Positions 5,510 through 9,260 of a stretch of DNA of 9,260 bases are shown piece after piece (positions within the stretch are counted from its first letter, which is position 1; the number at the start of each line of letters is the position of its first letter). A model generated the notes under the pieces. That model was given only the letters and a program-made list of their open reading frames with translations, was not told where the DNA came from and did not search any database. The translations under genes and the position numbers were made by a program. The DNA is from Limnoglobus sp. (GTDB lineage Bacteria > Planctomycetota > Planctomycetia > Gemmatales > Gemmataceae), in contig JANXNT010000475.1 of assembly GCA_025353985.1 (NCBI GenBank), forward strand, positions 1 through 9,260, written 5' to 3'.

Positions 5510-6348
5510 TTGGTTACTCGGGTAGGTTTGACTAGGAGTTGCTCCGACCAGCGCGGGTGTGCGGTCGGGATGTCGGATGTCAGAAACACCGTCACGCGAC
5601 GGTTAATCAAGCGAAACTTCTCGATCTGCGGGGCGTGGCCACACTTCGGTATCGCGAGGAAGTGGCCGTCTTTCAAGTCCTTTGCGGCTTCTTCGGCGGT
5701 CTTCGGGTCGCACACGCGATCTTTCATGCCCGTAACCAGTAGCGTGGGGGCCTGAATGTCCTTCATCCGTGCCCGAACGGATGTTTCCGTGGTGCCTTTC
5801 ACCGTGCGGAGTACGCCCGTTTTCCATCTGCGATTCGTAACGGCGTTCTTGTAATAGCGAACGATCTCGCGATCCACGTAGCGCGTACGATAGAAAACGC
5901 TTCGTACGACGCTATTCCAGTCGCTCGAACGTACGCCTTCCATAATCGGCAGTTGCTCTTTGTCGCCCATACCCGATGGGCAGAGCAGTACGAGACGGTT
6001 GACGAGTTCCGGGTATTTCGCGGCAAATTCGATCGCGATTTTACCACCGAGGCTACTCGCCACGATGTGGTACGGAGGCGTCTGGACGAAGTTCGTCACG
6101 TATATGTGGAGTTGCTCGACGAGGAAATCGACGGTAATCGGCTTCTTTTCCGCGATGCGTTTGTGGAGGATTTCGCCATCGTAAACGAGGATATTCGGCG
6201 TGTAGACTTCGAAGTAGCGGCTCCAGAACCGTCGGTTTTTGAACCACGATTCGGCTTGTTCGGCCAGCCCGTTAATCAATATCAGCGGTTGACGACGTCC
6301 GTATGACTTGGGTCGCAGCCGGTCGAAGATACCGTTCCAAGCAGGCAT
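5506..6348 (-). CDS. Alpha/beta-hydrolase fold protein
   Basis: 280 residues from ATG 6348, with GGAG 8 nt upstream. Oxyanion-hole region PLILINGLAEQAESW (21-35, with NGLA replacing the usual HG-x). Nucleophile elbow HIVASSLGGKIAIEFA (94-109) with Ser99 in the small-x-Ser-x-small motif. Acid Asp210 in LLVTGMKDRVCDP (203-215), and catalytic His238 in PKCGHAPQIEK (234-244). A lid-like insert lies at about 128-195. No signal peptide. The fold and triad are convincing but the substrate (esterase, lipase, thioesterase, epoxide hydrolase) cannot be read from sequence. It is the first gene of the coupled hydrolase-methyltransferase unit, which suggests an ester or acyl substrate shared with the methyltransferase and GH3. 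The basic C-terminal tail after about 260 (TAHPRWSEQLLVKPTRVTK) is not part of the core fold. Confidence 0.92.
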   Translation of the reverse strand: MPAWNGIFDRLRPKSYGRRQPLILINGLAEQAESWFKNRRFWSRYFEVYTPNILVYDGEILHKRIAEKKPITVDFLVEQLHIYVTNFVQTPPYHIVASSLGGKIAIEFAAKYPELVNRLVLLCPSGMGDKEQLPIMEGVRSSDWNSVVRSVFYRTRYVDREIVRYYKNAVTNRRWKTGVLRTVKGTTETSVRARMKDIQAPTLLVTGMKDRVCDPKTAEEAAKDLKDGHFLAIPKCGHAPQIEKFRLINRRVTVFLTSDIPTAHPRWSEQLLVKPTRVTK

Positions 6349-6562
6349 GTCGCCGACTCCGCTGGTTCAATCGAACTTTCGACACAAAATTAACTTACTA
6401 CAAATCATTCGGTAATTGAGTGAAAATCGACAAACCGATCCGCAACGCGATCAAATGCCACTTGCATTCGCGATAACTTACCCAGAATACCGACTGAAGC
6501 AAGGAACAAATCGGCGGACGCAGGAATTCGTGGAAACGGCGAAGCGCACCCTTGCTAACGCA

Positions 6563-6605
6563 CTTGCTCAGCGGGCTGGCACGATAAACATACCTCGCTG
6601 GCGCG
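6563..6605. repeat. REP-like GC-rich repeat, copy A
   Basis: Runs from CTTGCTCAGCGGGCTGGC through CATACCTCGCTGGCGCG. It aligns with the first half of copy C (6887-6930) at roughly 85 to 90% identity by eye, including GGGCTGGCACGA and CCTCGCTGGCGCG. The two ends are partly complementary, so each copy could fold. Confidence 0.7.
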
Positions 6606-6627
6606 TTTTGAAGTTGCGCTTTTCTCA

Positions 6628-6712
6628 TGTAGGGGCACCCCTTGTGGGTGCCGGTTCATACTGCCTGAGACTGGCAGATTCATCCCAGGCACCCACAAGG
6701 GGTGCCCCTACA
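6628..6712. repeat. 85-bp inverted-repeat element (MITE-like) with perfect 25-bp arms
   Basis: The left arm 6628-6652 begins TGTAGGGGCACC and the right arm 6688-6712 is its exact reverse complement, ending GGTGCCCCTACA. The 35-bp centre holds a further CTGCC (6661-6665) / GGCAG (6673-6677) stem. Each arm is itself a hairpin (GGCACCC-cttgt-GGGTGCC). No direct target-site duplication is visible next to the arms, and no coding capacity. It could be a MITE, a transcription-terminating hairpin or a RNA-level structure. Confidence 0.85.
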
Positions 6713-6787
6713 AAATCATTGGAGGACACGGGTCGCCTACATTTTGAGAGAAAAAGGTTCGAATTCCAAAACAGCGCGACTTCAAAA

Positions 6788-6832
6788 CTGGCGCGTCGGG
6801 CTAACTTCCGACCAGCCCGCTGCGCGAGCAAG
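6788..6832. repeat. REP-like GC-rich repeat, copy B
   Basis: CTGGCGCGTCGGGCTAAC at 6788-6805 opens a 27-bp stretch that matches copy C (6923-6949) with a single mismatch. It continues into CCAGCCCGCTGCGCGAGCAAGG, where AGCCCG..GCGCGAG pairs with the GCGCG..CGGGCT of the first half. Its second half is the reverse complement of the beginning of copy A (CTTGCTC..CAGCGGGCTGG), so the family exists as nested inverted units. Confidence 0.75.
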
Positions 6833-6882
6833 GGGAACCCAAAAGAAACTTCACGCCGTCTCGGAAACGTGGGAAGAGCACT

Positions 6883-6955
6883 CTTGCTTGCGCATCGGGC
6901 TGGCACGAAAAAACATTCCTCGCTGGCGCGTCGGGCTAACTTCCGGCCAACCGCT
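6883..6955. repeat. REP-like GC-rich repeat, copy C (longest)
   Basis: Combines both halves seen separately in copies A and B: CTTGCTTGCGCATCGGGC, then TGGCACG, a short A-run, ATTCCTCGCTGGCGCG and TCGGGCTAACTTCCGGCC. It is the best template for a consensus. On the reverse strand such repeats translate into low-quality peptides that can inflate gene calls. Confidence 0.75.
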
Positions 6956-7052
6956 CGAATCCGACAAGGGCCGACTGTTGCGCCCGTTTCGTTGCTTCCC
7001 ATACACTATCGGCTTACTTCCATCGGCCCCGTTCATAACGGAAACCCGAACT

Positions 7053-8519
7053 ATGTCGACGCTGAAAAAAGTGTACATCGAGACCGTCGGTTGCCAGATG
7101 AACGTGCTCGATAGCGAACTCGTGATCGGTGCACTTCGCAAACAAGGTTACGACCTCACGCACACCGCCTCCGAAGCCGATGTCATCTTGTTCAACACCT
7201 GTTCGGTTCGCGAACATGCGGAGGAAAAGACGTATTCTTCGCTCGGTCGCGTCATCCCGTACAAGAAGTGGAATCCGGACCTCGTCGTCGGCGTGATCGG
7301 GTGCATGGCCCAGAAGGATCAGCATCAGATTCGCGATCGTGCGCCGTACGTCGATATGATCGTCGGCACGGGGCAACTTGCGAAAATCCCTGCACTCGTC
7401 GAGGAAGTGAAACGGACGCGACAACCGCAGTACGCGCTCAGCCTCGGCCGCACCGATGGTGGTCGCGATGTCGTTGAATCGAGCTTCGAGAGCTACGACC
7501 CGACGCGCGACCCGACGATGCGAGCGACGCCGTTCCAGGCGTTCGTTCGCATTCAGATCGGTTGCGATAAATTTTGCACCTACTGCGTCGTGCCGAGTAC
7601 GCGTGGCCCGGAACAAAGTCGCCACCCGGATCACCTCCTGGCCGAGGTGCGTTTACTCGTCGATCAAGGTTGCAAGGAAGTCACGCTGATCGGCCAAACG
7701 GTCAACAGCTACGTTTACGATCACGGCGACGGCCGACGCACGCGGCTGAGCGATTTAATAAGTAAAATGCACGACACTGCGGGCCTCGAACGCATCAAAT
7801 TCGTCACGAATTATCCGCGCGATATGACCGACGATTTGCTCGATGCGGTTCGCGAACTGCCGAAGGTTTGCAAGTATCTGCACGTGCCTGTTCAGTCGGG
7901 TTGCGATGAAGTCTTGAAACGAATGAAGCGGAATTACACCGCCGATTATTACCGCGACATGCTCGCGCGGTGCCGTGAAAAGGTGCCGGGCGTGGCGGTG
8001 TCGTCCGACTTTATCGTCGGGTTTTGCGGTGAAACCGAAGAGAGTTTCCAGAAGACGATGGACCTCGTGCAAGAATCGAAGTTCAAAAACTCGTTCATCT
8101 TCAAGTACAGCGAACGCCCCGGCACCAAGGCGATGGAACGCTACCCGGACGACATCCCCGAAGACGTAAAAAAGCGCCGCAACAACGACCTGCTGTTCGT
8201 GCAAAACGCGAACTGCCTCGCCGATCATCGCGCGAAGATCGGCCAAACGCTCGAAGTCCTCGTCGAGGGCCTCAGTCGCCACGGCGAACGCTCGGATGGG
8301 CTGATTCAGCAGTACACCGGGCGGGCGATGACCGACCACATCGTGGTGTTTGAAGGCACCGACCGGCTCATCGGCCAAACGCTACAAGTCCACATCGACA
8401 ACGCGAGCAGCTTCACGCTCTTCGGCACCGTGTTGACCACCGAAACCAGCGGTTCGACGGGCCAGCCAATCCCCACGCCCCGTGCCGTGCCATCGCGGAT
8501 CGGATTGAAGTTAGTGTGA
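7053..8519 (+). CDS. miaB: tRNA-2-methylthio-N6-dimethylallyladenosine synthase MiaB
   Basis: 488 residues. Radical-SAM methylthiotransferase that turns i6A37 into ms2i6A37 in tRNAs reading UNN codons, using two [4Fe-4S] clusters. N-terminal UPF0004 domain with auxiliary-cluster cysteines C14 (VGCQMN), C50 (NTCSVREHAEEK) and C84 (GCMAQ); radical-SAM cysteines C171, C175, C178 (GCDKFCTYCVVPSTRG). Also LIGQTVNSY, HVPVQSG and a C-terminal TRAM domain (about 405-475). Length is normal for MiaB with a slightly long tail (SGSTGQPIPTPRAVPSRIGLKLV). I start at ATG 7053 (MSTLKKVYIETVGCQMN), where the homology begins. The frame is open further upstream to 6702, but that part is translated repeat. The SD is weak. 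The gene is the only plus-strand gene and converges on the MBL gene. Confidence 0.96.
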   Translation: MSTLKKVYIETVGCQMNVLDSELVIGALRKQGYDLTHTASEADVILFNTCSVREHAEEKTYSSLGRVIPYKKWNPDLVVGVIGCMAQKDQHQIRDRAPYVDMIVGTGQLAKIPALVEEVKRTRQPQYALSLGRTDGGRDVVESSFESYDPTRDPTMRATPFQAFVRIQIGCDKFCTYCVVPSTRGPEQSRHPDHLLAEVRLLVDQGCKEVTLIGQTVNSYVYDHGDGRRTRLSDLISKMHDTAGLERIKFVTNYPRDMTDDLLDAVRELPKVCKYLHVPVQSGCDEVLKRMKRNYTADYYRDMLARCREKVPGVAVSSDFIVGFCGETEESFQKTMDLVQESKFKNSFIFKYSERPGTKAMERYPDDIPEDVKKRRNNDLLFVQNANCLADHRAKIGQTLEVLVEGLSRHGERSDGLIQQYTGRAMTDHIVVFEGTDRLIGQTLQVHIDNASSFTLFGTVLTTETSGSTGQPIPTPRAVPSRIGLKLV

Positions 8520-8522
8520 ACG

Positions 8523-9260
8523 TTAGTCCATGCCAGGGATGCGCAATTGCCGGGTGGTTCGCACATAGGAATCGGGCAACGTTAGCGTAGGTTGTGCCGA
8601 TTTCGTTGGCACGATCGCCAGTGTATTCGTGGGCACCATCTGGCTGGCGACTATCAGCTTCGTGGCAGGATGCAGAACCGCACGCGCTGCCGTTGCGGCC
8701 AACTCGGGCGTGTTGCACTGGCGGCTGAGGTGTAGCGGAATCAATGCTTGAAGTGGTGTTTGTCGTGTCTTCAGAAGTTCGCTCGTGAACGTCGCCGCCT
8801 GGACGTTGGACAGGTGGCCGTGACTACCGAGCACGCGCTCGATGAGCTGTTTCGGCCGGCCACAGTTTTGTTCCATTTGCACATCGTGGTTATATTCGAG
8901 TGCGAGAACGTCCACCTCCGCGAAAATCTCGTTGAGATATTTCGGCGTGTGCCCCAAGTCCGAGGCATACCCGAGCGACCACCATTTACCCGTAGTGCGT
9001 TCGAGACCATCGAAGCGAAAGCCGAACGTTGGATCACTATCGTGTGGCACGCGGAACGGCAGACAGACGACATCTTCGCCGAGAGGTATTGGTACGCCTT
9101 CTTCGAAGAAGCGGATCGTACCACTCGCCCGCAACTCTTCGTAGTCGCTGCAGTACTCGGCAATATGCTCCGCATGTTGGCGATGAATATAAAACGGCAC
9201 TTTTAGCCGAAGGATTTGCGCGAGTGATGCCGACTTAATATGGTCGCCGTGGGTGTGCGT
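8523..9260 (-). CDS. Metallo-beta-lactamase-fold hydrolase, YycJ/WalJ-like (partial, N-terminus outside window)
   Basis: 245 residues are visible and the frame stays open at the right edge. The zinc-binding motif HTHGDH (9257-9240) sits right at the edge, so the true start, beta-strands before the motif and probably 50 to 60 residues lie beyond base 9260. The GTG at 9200 (VPFYIHRQHA) is internal. Further landmarks: LPFRVPHDSDPTFGFRF (third zinc-ligand His region), WWSLGYASDLGHTPKYL (Asp ligand), EVDVLALEYNHDVQM and GSHGHLSNVQAATF, which together match the YycJ/WalJ group of MBL hydrolases (SNHD...GHLSN signature; here YNHD). Likely a metal-dependent phosphodiesterase/nuclease-like enzyme; the biological substrate of the group is not well settled. 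TAA at 8525-8523 is 3 bp from the miaB stop. Confidence 0.88.
   Translation of the reverse strand, partial: THTHGDHIKSASLAQILRLKVPFYIHRQHAEHIAEYCSDYEELRASGTIRFFEEGVPIPLGEDVVCLPFRVPHDSDPTFGFRFDGLERTTGKWWSLGYASDLGHTPKYLNEIFAEVDVLALEYNHDVQMEQNCGRPKQLIERVLGSHGHLSNVQAATFTSELLKTRQTPLQALIPLHLSRQCNTPELAATAARAVLHPATKLIVASQMVPTNTLAIVPTKSAQPTLTLPDSYVRTTRQLRIPGMD

Larger units (their letters stand above)
6349..7052. other. Gene-free interval with repeats between the divergent hydrolase operon and miaB
   Basis: About 700 bp with no convincing gene. The first 70 bp are AT-rich and must hold the promoter of the hydrolase operon, though I see no unambiguous -35/-10 pair. The rest is dominated by repeats (listed separately): an 85-bp inverted-repeat element and three copies of a GC-rich palindromic repeat. 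ORFs of up to about 230 codons cross the interval but consist of translated repeat, for example SLARRANFRP twice. They lack a coherent fold and run out of frame into miaB. The miaB promoter should lie between about 6960 and 7052, but I cannot place it. Confidence 0.75.

Noticed and set aside
6416..7114. 232-codon plus-strand ORF in the gene-free interval
   Set aside because: It is made of the translated inverted-repeat element and REP-like repeats (SLARRANFRP appears twice), has no recognisable fold, and overlaps the miaB start out of frame.
8523..9200. Start of the MBL hydrolase at GTG 9200
   Set aside because: The frame stays open to the window edge and encodes the essential HTHGDH zinc motif upstream of this GTG, so the gene must begin outside the window.

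Overview
The window looks like chromosomal DNA from a planctomycete, most likely a member of the Gemmataceae. This is inferred from three things: moderately high GC with NNC/NNG-rich codons, the resemblance of the small accessory proteins to ones I associate with that group, and an intergenic repeat family of the 'CTGGCGCGTCGGGCTAAC' type. No rRNA or tRNA gene is visible to confirm it. Nearly everything lies on the minus strand. The only confident plus-strand gene is miaB.

Layout from the left edge: (1) the N-terminal biotin-carboxylase part of pyruvate carboxylase (minus, cut by the window start at base 1). (2) A small two-helix membrane protein (1243-1503). (3) A translationally coupled pair: a Pol-beta-type minimal nucleotidyltransferase (1729-2169) and a 65-residue helical partner (1535-1732), overlapping as ATGA. 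(4) A disturbed stretch at 2232-2880, where a three-helix membrane protein seems split by a frameshift and a short C-terminal-looking ORF lies just upstream. (5) A 57-residue Cys/His-rich basic protein (2945-3118). (6) A minus-strand cluster read from 6348 down to 3209: alpha/beta hydrolase, then phospholipid-N-methyltransferase-like enzyme (ATGA overlap), then a strong intrinsic terminator hairpin, then a full-length GH3-family adenylating (acyl-acid amido synthetase-like) enzyme. (7) About 700 bp without a gene (6349-7052), holding an 85-bp inverted-repeat element and at least three copies of a GC-rich palindromic repeat. (8) miaB on the plus strand, converging with only 3 bp to spare on (9) a YycJ/WalJ-like metallo-beta-lactamase-fold hydrolase whose N-terminus lies beyond base 9260.

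Functionally, pyc (anaplerosis), miaB (tRNA ms2i6A) and the MBL hydrolase are ordinary housekeeping genes. The two stretches worth a second look are the hydrolase/methyltransferase/GH3 cluster, which could act on an acyl-amino-acid or amino-lipid headgroup, and the nucleotidyltransferase plus small-partner module, which is organised like a toxin-antitoxin or regulatory pair. Neither function is proven by the sequence. I see no CRISPR array, integrase, complete IS or prophage.
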